A stretch of 64,000 nt of DNA, from assembly GCF_910592395.1 (NCBI RefSeq), contig NC_088312.1, positions 15,229,292 through 15,293,291 of the forward strand, in the 5' to 3' direction. The DNA comes from Lineus longissimus (Eukaryota > Nemertea > Pilidiophora > Heteronemertea > Lineidae). A model generated the notes under the pieces. It saw only the letters and a program-made list of their open reading frames with translations, was not told the DNA's origin and did not search any database. Shown one piece after another: positions 10,724-21,425 of this stretch. A program made the translations under genes and the position numbers. Each line of letters begins with the position of its first letter. Within the stretch, counting starts at the first letter, position 1.

Positions 10724-11450
10724 CGTATCCACGGGGGTCACCCACGGACTTCAGACCCTCGAAATGATAACAAAACAAACCCGTTTTGAAACATGTGCCA
10801 ACTTTAGACCCAAAGTACAAGAGATTCCCAAAAGTCACAGCTTTGAAAATGACACCAAAAGATGCTACAGATCTTTATGAAATAAGCCATGTCTTTGAAA
10901 TAACTTTTTCACCAACATTTACCTGATTTAAAACACTCTGCAAAGTTACCACTGGAAAGTTCGTCACTCACAATCCAAAACAATGTGGAGGTCTGACGTC
11001 ATCAAACATGGGGGACAGCTTTCAGAAAGTCGCAAATCGCAACATAAAAATAGTGAAATACAAGCGTTCACCAACTTAACAACTTACCAGGAGGCTCTCA
11101 ATCAATAGATTCCCAATGACAAATGTATCCCTAAAGTTTGACAGTCTAACTTGGCGCAGTTTTGATGAAAATAGACTTCAAACACGAAAATTTGCTCCAG
11201 TAAAAATGGTCCGGTTGTATATAAAATCCCGACCTGCAAAACAGGTACTTGCTGCACAGCGGGTGCATGTAAAATACGGACCCAGGAGTTGCCCTAGACG
11301 GAACGAAGAGACGAAAGACTAATTTTGTTACACGATGGAACAAAATGATCGAAATGAACGGCTCAACGCTGCTGACGCCAGCTTATTTTAACTACCGCAA
11401 GCGCGTCACAACGCCGTCGCAAGCGAAGTGACCGTGGATTCCCCGCTACA

Positions 11451-11658
11451 CTCTCGGTCTGCCAGAGACCACTCAAAAAGTGAAAATGGCGTTCAGTTAG
11501 AGGATGCAGGTCTGTTTGAAATTCAATACGTATTTTAACTCACACTTTAGAACAAGTGAAAAGGACACCAACTTTGGACTGAGCGAACCTTTTCATTCTT
11601 TTGCGAGTTGTCACTGGCAAATTTTATCCAATCTTTAGCAACTTCCAGGTACAGTTTC
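11451..11658. other. flank between gypsy LTR and pogo-like transposase
   Basis: Short stretch without a recognised gene. A target-site duplication for the LTR element cannot be checked because its other end is not seen. Confidence 0.5.
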
Positions 11659-13012
11659 TTATTCCTGTAGGCCCACATCTTCATAGTCAAGCAAATCGAT
11701 GAATGCCATGCCATCTTCCTCTTCTTCGTCCAGTTGAGGAAGTGGTCCTCCTTCAATTTCGCCCATGCGGAGGGATGCTTCAAACCCGCTTTCGATCACT
11801 TGGGGGGTTACAGCGTCCCAGGCGTTACTGACAATGGTGACAACATCATTTAGTTCAATACGGTTGCATTGTTCTGCTGCGTTGGTATGCTGCGTTTTCC
11901 ACGACTTCCACTCCTTACGTGCGTTGGACTTAAACGATTTCATAACTGCAACGTCTAGGGGCTGGACCAATGATGTACACCCTGCTGGTACAAAATGCAT
12001 GATTCCACCTAGCTCCGTTACTCGCATGCCGAAGTCTTTAGACCGATGGACACTATAACGATCCAGTATCAAGATAACCTGCTCTGCTGGCTGCCTCTCT
12101 AGGTACGGTTGATAGACTTCCTCGATCCAGTGTTCGGCTGTCTCTTGTCTCACCCATCCTGTGGCAGATGATGTAACAACCACATTAGCTGGCAAATCTT
12201 GTGCTTGAAGGGCTGCTAGCTGTCGTACAAACCCACGACGCGGAAACGTTATGTGGGCTAGCATCTTATCACCACTGGCCGCAACGCAGAGTGTCACAGT
12301 GCACCCCAGTTTAACATTCGATCGTGACGTACGTACGTCAATGGAAGCAGCACCTTTTCGGTTACACGAGTGCATGGGTCTAAAGTCAAAAAGAATGAAA
12401 GTTTCGTCCATGTTAAAAATAAATCGCATTGCGATGTTGAATTGATCAATAGTCCCAGTGACTTCATTGCGGAACACCTCAATTCGTATTGCAGCATCGG
12501 CTGGCAGGGTTGTACTGTTTTTGTTCACTTTACGCAGGGTATGTGTTTTCTCTTCATAAAAAGTTCAACCCATCCAGCCGAGGCTTGAAAATCATGTAAG
12601 ATTGGTCTTGTTTCAACGATTTCATTTTGCCGGGCATCTGTCAGACCACCCCACCAGGCATGGAAGAATTCCAAAGCTTTTCTTGCAAGTCCTGTACGGC
12701 GACGGGTAGGCGTATTTCACGTTGCTGGAGAAACCATTCATGAAGCTCATTTTCAACTTGAGGCCAGCAACCGATATCTTTCGGTTTCACCCTTCTACTT
12801 CTTCCTTCATTCCCTTGTTGTCCTCGTTCCAAGCTTGGTAAGTCCCATTTACTGAACGTGTGGATCGATATTTTGTAGTGGTTCGCGTATTCCGTCATGC
12901 TGGCCACCGTCCCATTCAAAAGGGCTGTCTGAAAGTCCTTTAGGTACCGAATTTTCTCCGTGACGGAATAACTCCTTCTTCGCTTCGAAAGAGGTTCATC
13001 TGCGTTGTCCAT
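11659..13012 (-). pseudogene. pogo/Tigger-like DDE transposase, frameshifted
   Basis: An N-terminal piece starts at ATG 13012 (MDNADEPLSKRRRSYSV) with a helix-turn-helix for DNA binding (MTEYANHYKISIHTFSKW). It continues through CWPQVENELHEWF. The CENP-B-like second HTH (DFQASAGWVELFMKRKH) lies in a different frame in the 12,530-12,640 gap. The catalytic domain (11659-12528) keeps all three acidic positions: NMDETFILFDF, LILDRYSVHRS and the QPLD of LVQPLDVAVMKSFK. Two one-base shifts, near 12,690 and 12,545, break the gene. It has no introns, unlike the related gene at 58.5-60.3 kb, which aligns along its whole length. Confidence 0.88.
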
Positions 13013-13515
13013 GATGTCGGTATATGGCAGAAAAAGAGGCCAAGACTGGTTTATAAACTCACCGGGTTATGAAACATAGGCCTACGTAATTCAAAAGATG
13101 AAATCGATGTATCTGACACTTCTATTCCATGCATAATTTTACGTTGCCTTTTTGGAGTCAGACAAGTACAAACAAGGTTATAAATTCATTAGATTGATTG
13201 AATTGCCCTCTGAAAATAAAACCTCATTCACACTTTCCAAATTTCCTTTCATTCATTTTTTTCAGAAACACCCGTTGAAATCCAGTAATTGGCGTCAGTT
13301 TTCCCATAAATCATTTGAAGCAAGTTTACATCCTAGTTGGAAATCTACAAGTAGTCATGTAATGTTTAATGCCCATGTCCACAAGGCGCTCCGGACCTCT
13401 GACTGGCCATACATGTTATATGCACACAATAGCTATAAATTACCATGATCCAGAAGTATTAAGGTAGCAGGAAGGGTTGGGCGTTTGTGGTTTCTGAGTC
13501 TGAGGGGGTTGGTGT
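13013..13515. other. intergenic, nothing recognised
   Basis: AT-rich sequence with short ORFs only. No repeat or gene is supported. Confidence 0.4.
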
Positions 13516-13579
13516 CTGTTGACTGTGCTTTAAGAGAGACTAGGCATGGCGCCAGTCTCTCTTAAAGCACAGTCAACAG
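13516..13579. repeat. perfect 26-bp inverted repeat (hairpin)
   Basis: Arms at 13516-13541 and 13554-13579 are exact reverse complements (CTGTTGACTGTGCTTTAAGA... and its complement) around a 12-base loop AGGCATGGCGCC. The loop plus right arm recur at 13895-13931 with few changes, so this is a mobile or duplicated motif. Confidence 0.85.
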
Positions 13580-13817
13580 GCATTTGGTCTCAGTATTTGG
13601 GTTTTGATTGCCATGACTGTACCCCTGTAAAAGTCAGAGGAGGAGAAGTTTGGAATGATGAAAGCATTGAAGAAGAAGAAATGTTATTATTGAGGAAAGC
13701 AAAATTTATTATGAGACGAGAAGGCAGTGTCCTGACTTGATTATTTTGAAAATGGCAGCCTGAACACATTAAAAGGTGGAACATGGCATTTTATCGACTT
13801 TGAAGTGTTCCGCAGTT

Positions 13818-15092
13818 AAAGGGAGACTATAGGCAGCAGCTAGGTAGGCAAGATAAAGTCATACAAATTTGCCAATAGGGGTCAGTCATATCTCTAGGCA
13901 TGGCGCCAGTCTCTCTTAAAGCACAGTCAAGAGGCATTTGGTCTTAGTATTTGGGTAAGTACAGAATCAAGGCAGCTCAGAGAGCAATGATTGAACGATG
14001 CTGTGGACAAGTCCAAGGATACTGCATCAGTCACGACCAACTTCTCATCAGAAAGCGTCACCACCAGCATATTCAATGTTTAGTTCCAACCTGTACCAGT
14101 CCAATGCACGCCTGTCATGGTCAGCAGTGGTCAGCTTAGCGCGATATGGAACATTCTTCCGAAACTCAAGCGAGGGAAGTCTGCTCATTAGCCTATCTCG
14201 CGCACTGCTCCTTCTTGTCAAACATCGTAGTGAAATCGTGGTACAGTGGGGCGTCCTCGAGGATTGCAGCTGGTCGGACAGACGTAAGGTGGAATGTAGG
14301 CGGCTGCACTTCTTCGTTGATGTGCGATGGCAGATAGCACAGTTGTTGCGTTGCATGACAGCTGAAAGTGAATGTGATATCATAGAACTGAGGCGTTTGC
14401 AATGAGACTATAGGTGAAGTAGAAGCAAGGAGTGAAATGGGCCATCTTCCAGTGACTAATATACAGAGTAAGGGCACTGGGTGTTGTTAGATTCAGCATT
14501 GAATGTATTCCTCGTACAAGCGTGAATAGTGTGGACATACAGTGAGAGGTGAGAGACCCCTATTGACTACTTCTTGTAACTTTATCTTGGATATTATATT
14601 AGTATTGAACTTCTAGCCATGGAATATGAAGAAATTGAAGTTGTAGGCATGGAATATGAAAAATTATTCAACGGTGAAAGACATTATTCCATGAGGCTTT
14701 GCCGTGATCACAAAGGACGCGACGCGATTGGTTCACATGCTAATGAGGTATGATAATGATAATTACCTCTATAATGCTACTTGGATAGCGACTGTGTTGT
14801 TGATTGCAACAGTGGTCTATGTCAATGTGTGCCTGTAATGTCAATGAAGTATGATGAGGTGATGACGATAGTGCAATTATTAAATATTGGCAAGAGATCA
14901 TACTACAACATAGGTCTTGTTTTTGACAGATGACTGTGCGACATTCCCATTGGGTCTTGTTAGAGTCAGCGCTGCATGTATTCCTTGTACAAGCTTGAAT
15001 AGTTGTGACGACTTTGAGGGGTGAGAGACCCCTATCGGCTACTTCGGCTAACTTTATCTTGCCTACCTAGCTGCTAGCAATAGTGCCCCTTT
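13818..15092. mobile_element. ~1.3-kb element with ~75-bp terminal inverted repeats
   Basis: The left end (13818-13895) and the reverse complement of the right end (15015-15092) share AAAGGG, GCAGCTAGGTAGGCAAGATAAAG and CAATAGGGGTC/CGATAGGGGTC-type blocks. A TTA or TA duplication is possible at the edges. Inside, 14465-14590 and 14945-15060 are diverged copies of one segment (TGTATTCCTTGTACAAGC, GAGAGACCCCTAT). Segments near 14820-14870 and 15180-15235 share TGTGTGCCTGTAATGTCAATG and GATGAGGTGATGACGATAGTG. No transposase ORF is present, so it would be non-autonomous. Confidence 0.6.
14080..14240. repeat. duplicated ~145-bp segment, copy 1
   Basis: Matches 16057-16197 at roughly nine bases in ten (CACGCCTGTCAT...GCTTAGCGCGATATGGAA...). 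On the minus strand both copies keep an open frame reading MSRLPSLEF-KN-PYRAKL, with four amino-acid differences. I do not recognise the peptide. Confidence 0.7.
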
Positions 15093-16056
15093 ATCAAGAC
15101 TGAAACCCACTGTGCGGGGCTAAGAAATTACCTTTATAATCCTAGTTGGATAACCACTAGATGATTTGAAGAGTGCTCTGTGGATGTGTGCCTGTAATGT
15201 CAATGAAAGTATGATGAGGTGATGACGATAGTGGAATGACGAAATACTGGAAAGAGATCTATTCCTAGAAGAACATATGTTCTGTTTTGACTAGGTGGCG
15301 CATTTTAGAATCAGCAGTGAGCACTGTGTGTAACATGGTGGAGGCAGCGGAGATAATAACTGTGTCGAAAGTATTGTTATAGGGCCTTCCCTAGGCCCAT
15401 GGGGTTAAATTTACAATCCACGATTGAAAAGACGTAGTTTGATCGCATTCAACTATAAATCCATTGAACAGTTGTGTTCCTTTAGTCAACCGATGACCTT
15501 TTGTTGGGCCATGATCGGGGATTGTAAACTGTAAATGTATTATGGACTGGGAGACGGGGGAAACACAAGTGAAATAGACCAAAACAAGTGATTTTGGGGC
15601 TTTGGTTTAGACGCATGCCCCACATATGCGCCATGCGGGATTATACGGTTCATGTGAACTTGTTGACATCTACATGATCTAGTGCTTTTATTGGTCATGG
15701 TACATGGTAGGCCTAATCATCATGGCTATATGTTTCAGGAAAAGCTCGGAGTAAAATGAACTGCCGATGAATAATGATGTTGTTCATGTTTACCATGTTA
15801 ACTAGTACATAGCCATAGGGTATGCACTGGCCAGTGCACTTTCTGCACGTCGTCATGGTCATGTACGTGATACCTTGCATATTTTGTTTTTTGAATGCGC
15901 ATGCTTTTTGGGCAAAATCACTTGTACCAACACTAATGAATAATGTCTTCTTATCCCTATGACTCCATACACAGTGAGGGCATTGTCCCATTCCCATCAA
16001 ATGGTAACTTATTGTACCGTATTAGGGTGGAAGTTGGGGAGCAGATATACCTACCG
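15093..16056. other. flank with diverged internal-repeat copy
   Basis: Contains the 15180-15235 segment related to 14820-14870. Otherwise no gene or recognised repeat. Confidence 0.4.
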
Positions 16057-16197
16057 TTGCACGCCTGTCATAATCAGCAGTGATGAGCTTAGCGCGATAT
16101 GGAATATTCTTCAGAAACTCAAGCGAGGGAAGTCTGCTCATTAGCATATCTCGCGCACTGCTCCTTCTTGTCAAACATCGTAGTGAAATCGTAATGG
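16057..16197. repeat. duplicated ~145-bp segment, copy 2
   Basis: Second copy of the 14080-14240 segment in the same orientation. The match ends abruptly next to a short inverted repeat (ACGTCTGGC...GCCAGACGT, 16200-16225). Confidence 0.7.
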
Positions 16198-16225
16198 AAA
16201 ACGTCTGGCTTTGCGCCAGACGTTG

Positions 16226-16660
16226 AGACTAATAAGTGAAGAACTAATAGGTAAAGAACTTCTACTTGCGCGAGACTGCTCTGATAAAATTATCATTGCA
16301 GAGACTACGGTGACGTACACATATATTTTTTACAATCAAAAATGCCCTCAAAAGACGACATGGAATGATTATTTTATTGATATTTCCTACTATATACCTT
16401 CCAATTATCACTTTATACAAATAGATCGGCGTTAGGTCGCATGCTTTTCTTTCCTGGTGACACTATAAAGCAAAATAGTTGCAACCCCGTAAATGCGCTA
16501 TAAGTCCAATAATGAGTGACGGTGACCCGTTATAAATGTTTCGCCAGCTTCGCTTTTTTGCCGCTACGCGGCGCGTTGGGCCCTTGCGTCTAGTAAGTAC
16601 AGGAAGGGGTATGGCCTGAATATATGGAACCCACCATAAAAAGGCGAAACTAGAGTATAT
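16226..16660. other. intergenic, nothing recognised
   Basis: No gene or clear repeat seen. Confidence 0.4.
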
Positions 16661-16661
16661 A

Positions 16662-17093
16662 TTATTTTATGTAAGTGTCATCTACAGAAAGTAGCCAGCC
16701 GAATTCGGCTTTCAAGACACTGTTACATAATAATTGCAGCACTGCATCTGTTCGGTGCTGCCTTTGGTGACCGCGACTGCACCCAATCTGTGGTGGGTTG
16801 CGAATGTTTCTTTTTTCAATGGCGTCTTTGGCGAATGTCGCCACTTCTTTTATTGTAGCTGGGTTGCTTCGGAGGATTACAAGTTTATTTTCTCTATCTA
16901 TCTATTCTCTATCTATTTCAATGAATTCTGGAATTCTCTCCGAAACAATGTTGTACAACACGTCCCTCTGTACTGCATACAGAAGGCAATCACAGAGGAA
17001 ATGAATCTCCGATTCAACTGTTGTTGTACAATGTGGGCATGTCCTTCGTTCTAATGGTAAGTTCCTGTACCGACCAAATTCGATGTTAATGGG
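16662..17093 (-). pseudogene. non-LTR retrotransposon ORF2 C-terminus
   Basis: The minus-strand frame shows the zinc-finger-like tail typical of LINE ORF2 and related RTs: LPLERRTCPHC, then VESEIHFLCDC, then YAVQRDVLYNIV. One in-frame TAG falls in a short GATA expansion near 16905. The frame then continues (KEVATFAKDAIEKRN) for about 60 more residues. No RT core is present upstream, so this is a 5'-truncated dead copy, as LINEs usually leave. Confidence 0.7.
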
Positions 17094-18441
17094 AAATGTC
17101 CCATTTCAATTTAGCTCTAAAGTGACCTAAGATTTTGATCCATTGGAACTAATAAATAGTCGTCCACTTTGAAGAATGATTTAATTTTACAATAAGTTCT
17201 TAGTTTAGGCATTCGTGCAATGTCCGCGTTTATGAAATAAAATATGGAAGATATGAATAAATGTTTGCCATGTAGCGGCCTGGGCTCTTGTTAGATACAA
17301 TTTACTATCCTTCAGATCATAACGCGATGTTTTTTTGCGTTTATAAGGCTATTTAATTACAATTTTAAACAAGCTTAGTATAGGGTACCATGTAATCGCT
17401 GTCTGGTCAACGGCAGGCCGTCACATTCCCTTCATAGCTATGGAGTCAGCCTTTGGGTATGTGTTCCGTGGTATTTCATTCGAAAGTATGCCCTTTTTCT
17501 TAATTTTTTTCGTGATTTTGACCGATTTCTGCAATGACCGTACATGTTTAGCTTTCAACAAACAAGTTGTTCTCAGAGCAACGGTTCGTAATAAGCTCGT
17601 AAGGTTCGAAGCACAGGTGTGCGACTTGTGTGTAAAATGGACGTTCAATCAGCACAAGACACCTCACTGGCGAGAACATTTACAAGAGTGCGGTGTGCGA
17701 CAAGACATACACGCATAAAGTGCACTGTCCGGGATGGTGTATGAGATACTAATCGACGAGACCGTGCATTTTCGTCGGCGTTTTCTCACAACAGTTGTGA
17801 AGAAACATTGCTCCTGAAATAGAGTAAAATATTTGGAGACAATTCCCGCGCCTCGAAGGCAAAAACGATCGGCGATTGGCAGTAAAGTTACATTTTAGAT
17901 TGGGAATTATGACTGTCTGGGCCATATTTCAAGTGAAATGCGACAAATGATTTTTTAATGGTTGAACCATACAACCCGTACACGTTCAGTGCGTTACATT
18001 GCTAAACCAGTGTACAGTAATATCGCTAAACAACGTTCACTTTCATGAAGTCAAGATATTTTGCGATGTAGCTCAGCAAAAGAGCATGCATATTTCTCGT
18101 TACTTCGTCAGTCTTTACTGTTAGCATTATAGTACATGATAGCCCTGTAAAAATGGCGTCAATTTCAGAGGCTTCGCCATAAAATGATGTCTTTGAAGAT
18201 CATCAAATTTCCAAATGTCAACGTGAATATTAGCTCTGTTTCTCTACACTCAGAACCACATGGGAATACTGATGTAATGTACAACGACCGATGATGCATG
18301 CATGATAAGCAGAACCAGATTAAACCAGAGGAACTTGCCGAAAATGTTTAAAATGTGTGGTACCTTGAAAATTCTAGCGCAGACACTTGTCATCATCAAG
18401 GATAAATTGCTCGATCTGACGGCGTCGCGAAAGCCAGTTTT
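17094..18441. other. intergenic, nothing recognised
   Basis: AT-rich. A 92-codon plus-strand ORF (17440-17718) matches nothing I know and lacks codon or splice support. Confidence 0.4.
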
Positions 18442-19069
18442 TTACGTGAATTTTCTGATAATTTGGATTGTACAAAATCCTGAATTAAAATCCATTGTTG
18501 AGAGCAGAGTGGCTTTGGCTTGTCCACACATGTTTAAGGTCTGGGTGATATTTGGAAGAGGTGTGGCTTGAACTTTCACAACTTTGTCGACATTACGGAA
18601 GTCGACCACTAATATATGACCGGTTGGTTTTTTTACCAATAAAGCCGGGAGCTCCAATTGGAAGTACATATGTACTAGGTTGAATAATACCAGCTGCTTG
18701 TAATTTTTCCAATTGGTCATTTAGGACGTCACGGAGTGCATTATAAAAACACGATAAGGTCGTTTTCGCACAACCTCATCAGATTTCATTTCAATTTCAC
18801 ATTCTACACCGTCTTTTAGCTTCACCAAGTTCCAAAATATTTTCAGCAAACACATTATAGTTTTGATCAAGCAATTGGGCTAGTTCCTTTCTATCATCTT
18901 GAGATAAAGCTAAGTTTTCAACAATGTCTGTCAATTGAGAGGCAACTAAGGATTTGTCCCCCGCACCTATTCCTTCATCATCTACCGACAGAAAATCACC
19001 CTCTTCCATTTCGGCCTCCAAATCTTCGATAGACATTGTAGTCAGCTGTGCTCCTCGATGTACCGGCAC
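18442..19069 (-). pseudogene. second gypsy pol fragment, decayed
   Basis: The minus strand encodes the linker before RT (LAQLLDQNYNVFAENILELG) in one frame. The start of RT (NDQLEKLQAAGIIQPSTYV) lies in another, and PALLVKKPTGHILVVDFRNVDK and LLSTMDFNSGFCTIQI in a third. The order is that of Ty3/gypsy pol, but frames break at least twice and YxDD is missing. It is a different lineage from the 2.3-11.5 kb element, since the residues differ throughout. Confidence 0.8.
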
Positions 19070-19236
19070 ATTATTATCAGAGGGTTTAGAATGATCATGG
19101 GGACTATTCTATTTCGGACGATTCCAATGGTGTTAGCACAGGCTTTCCCCGAAAGGCAATTTAATACTGCAATCTGGATATTTTTTATTGCATGGCCTAC
19201 AAAAAGTGAGTATCGTCCTGTGTCGATGTGAGCGAC

Positions 19237-19256
19237 GCCCCCCCCCCCCCCCCCAC
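19237..19256. repeat. poly-C tract
   Basis: About 17 C residues with one A. Similar C or G runs occur at 32700, 38657, 41516, 50486 and 52366. Confidence 0.9.
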
Positions 19257-19280
19257 CCCGTGTTTTTGGTAGCACTGAAA

Positions 19281-19948
19281 GGTTCAGATCGGTCCCGACT
19301 CCCACTCCGACTACGGGTGATTCCCATTTTCGTTATCAACGTCATCGAATTCAGTGGGATTTCCCCGCGGAGAAATCTCACTCGCTTGAAAAAACGGGAA
19401 CTATTGCTCTGAGTCGTAAGTGATCTCCGACTTCAAAAAAACAATATTTGGAAGAAATATTGATTACAAATTTTATGTCATGTCACTCTTTGGTATATAT
19501 AGAACACTCGAACTCAATCCAGTATTAGGAAACTTGATGGAGTAACTTGCATTGGGGCGTAGTTTTAGCACGGTGCGAGATCACCATTCTATGTGTCGTC
19601 TGTTGTGTGTTCATGTACATGATATACTTTTCAACAAACCCAACCATTGCCCCTAAAAGAAGGATTTCTTCCTCGTCAGAGGAATCTCCTGGACTATCCT
19701 CCAGTTACAATAGCATATTAGTATTCATCATCCCACTAAAAACGTCAAAATCGTTAGATATGCAAACCCGGAAGTTAATTCCGTCGTCTGCTATGTTTAC
19801 ATTTCGGGGTGCCATCTAGCGGTAGAACGAATAACTGAATTCTCGGACTCGTAAATTTTCTGAACCTCGCGTTGACGTTCCGACTCCATACCCCGGGTCG
19901 GAGTCGGAGCGGGAGTGGGAGTGGGAGTCGGGACCGATCTGAACCTCT
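19281..19948. repeat. ~670-bp segment with ~30-bp inverted ends
   Basis: GGTTCAGATCGGTCCCGACT at 19281-19300 is mirrored by AGTCGGGACCGATCTGAACC at 19926-19945. Both are extended by GACTCC/GGAGTC hexamer repeats. It may be a short non-autonomous transposon. No ORF inside is convincing. Confidence 0.55.
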
Positions 19949-20092
19949 CTAATGGCATGATCGAATATCAGACGAAATCGCGTGGCAGGGAGTTTTCGCA
20001 AAGCCCCCGACGAAACGTCCACGTGAACGCCTATCGCATTGTTCGACTTCATATTCAGGAGGTCAATGCGATATGAAACTGAAACGTAGTCG

Positions 20093-21128
20093 TTAGTCAA
20101 GAGCCTGAGTGTACCACTTTGCTATCTTGTAAACCTTGAAGGTTTCATTGAGATCGTCACCCTTCAAGAGAAGGCACCCGAGCTGGTGGTCTACAATAGG
20201 GATGGTCCATTCTTTGAGCGGCAGTAACAATATGTAATCACCAACTGGGGTGTAGTCATTACAAGGATCTAAAGGTACAGCTGCGATACCATAGTTGTCC
20301 ACAAAGAACAACAAGCGGGTCGCCAGGCGGTCAAAAACATGGCGTCCAATACTTGAGGATTTCAAGGTCAATGGAAAACGTCTATATTTGTTATAGTTTG
20401 ACTTCCTTGAGAATTGCTTAATCATTACTTTATAACTGCTGCGAATTATTGTTACGTATATATCTCTATTAAAAGGGTTTGTAGTGGAAGCAATGCGCCA
20501 TAGAGGTTTCGCCACTTTAGTGGCATAGTAATGATAAACCTTTCTAGGTTTTGAAATTTTTATTTTACCCGACCACTGAATCTGGTAATCATAAATATAA
20601 ACACAAAGACATTGTTTTCCGTATTTACTTGTATTGCTGTGGATGCATTTTTTACCGTATCTCGATGCGAACTTTATCAAATAATTAACAAGTAAATGTC
20701 CATTACGAACATCATTTTTATTCTGATAAACCCAAATGTAATCCCAGTTACCAGGCATATTTGAAAAGCTCTTAACCTTTGCTAACAGTCTGCCGTCGAT
20801 TTTATAAATCTTCCAAAAGTCATACTTAGAAAAATAGCACGTGATCAAACTTCCATAGACCCGTATCTTCATGGTGTACCCATCTCGCGTGAAAAGTTTC
20901 CGAACCGAATATTGAGTTCCTGCATCGGTTATCTTCGGCTTATAAGCAACGAAAACAACTTGCTGCTCACTCGCGAATGATATCACGGTCAAGTTCAAAG
21001 TATCCGAAAAGTGCATCTCGCTTTGTTCAAACCCTTTCGTTCCTGTTATGTACGGTAAGCTTTCTTGCAAAAAGAGTCCGCCTCTGGTGTGGTCTAGAAC
21101 GGTAATAAAAGAGTGAAGGATTTGCAAT
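20093..21128 (-). CDS. unrecognised protein family member A (terminal exon)
   Basis: An open frame of about 344 codons, read from an acceptor-like TTAG at 21130-21129 to TAA at 20093. There is no ATG at its 5' end and a TGA just upstream. The protein is therefore probably completed by an unseen upstream exon, entering in phase 2. The sequence is rich in alternating aromatic and hydrophobic residues with basic patches, suggesting beta strands. Repeat-like units are visible (RDGYTMKIRVYGSLITCY, KIYKIDGRLLAKV). It shares patterns with 60.6-61.2 kb (HRDGALAFTTEGDLMTRY) and, at its end (AVPLDPCNDYTPVGDY), with 57.9 kb (IVPALSDPCLDTIGSY). No signal peptide or known domain is recognised. A beta-propeller-like fold is only a guess. 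Confidence 0.6.
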
Positions 21129-21189
21129 CTAATTCACAAATTCATCATGCTCGCTTTTTATAAAATTTTAAGATGTTGCGTCTGTAGTG
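21129..21189. other. intergenic gap before MITE copy
   Basis: Short flank. No exon 1 for the family-A gene is identified here. Confidence 0.4.
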
Positions 21190-21425
21190 ATTTGAGGCAT
21201 TGATACCGAACTTGACCTATTGGTTGTCTCACCAAAACAGCGAGGGTGCTATACTGTAGACCAAAACCTCGGCTCCGCCCCGGTTTTGGCAATATCTCAA
21301 ATTAAACAACCAATAATGATTTTAAATGCTTTTGGAGTGCTTCCATATTTTGCACTAACCCGGCGTTTTTGGCTGCCTAGTCATAACCACTGAATTCAAA
21401 ACGAGGCTGCGTTGGCATATAGTGC
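21190..21425. mobile_element. ~230-bp MITE, copy 1
   Basis: Matches the reverse complement of 32120-32345 along its length. Shared blocks are GGCATTGATACCGAAC/GGAATTGATACCGAAC, ATTGGTTGTCTCACCAAAAC, CCAAAACC and a closing AAAACGAGGCT. A diverged piece also lies near 22620-22740. It has no coding capacity. Confidence 0.7.

Larger units (their letters stand above)
2314..11450 (-). mobile_element. Ty3/gypsy LTR retrotransposon, one LTR seen
   Basis: Read on the minus strand the order is LTR (11450-9795), PBS (9794-9775), gag, protease, RT-RNase H, integrase, then an extra 3' ORF. This PR-RT-RH-INT order is diagnostic of Ty3/gypsy (Metaviridae-type) elements. The pol region carries a frameshift between protease and RT, an in-frame stop between RNase H and integrase, and a frameshift in the integrase C-terminus. 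The copy therefore looks inactive, unless some breaks are assembly errors. No sequence matching the LTR occurs below the 3' ORF, so the 3' LTR is deleted, replaced or outside the window. The 2314 end is only the end of the last ORF and not a mapped element boundary. Confidence 0.9.
9795..11450 (-). repeat. gypsy 5' long terminal repeat
   Basis: Bounded by short inverted ends, TGTAGCG at 9795 and CGCTACA at 11450, on the plus strand. The inner end abuts the PBS and then gag. A TATAAAA on the minus strand (10723-10717) and an AATAAA (10112-10107) sit in the order expected for U3-R-U5. The length of 1,656 bases is long but within the gypsy range. A second copy is absent from the window, so the outer end rests on the matching termini alone. 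A chance YADD-containing ORF inside it (10174-10449) is not taken as a gene. Confidence 0.65.

Noticed and set aside
17440-17718. 92-codon plus-strand ORF near a broken LINE
   Set aside because: Overlaps an opposite-strand ORF and shows no motif.
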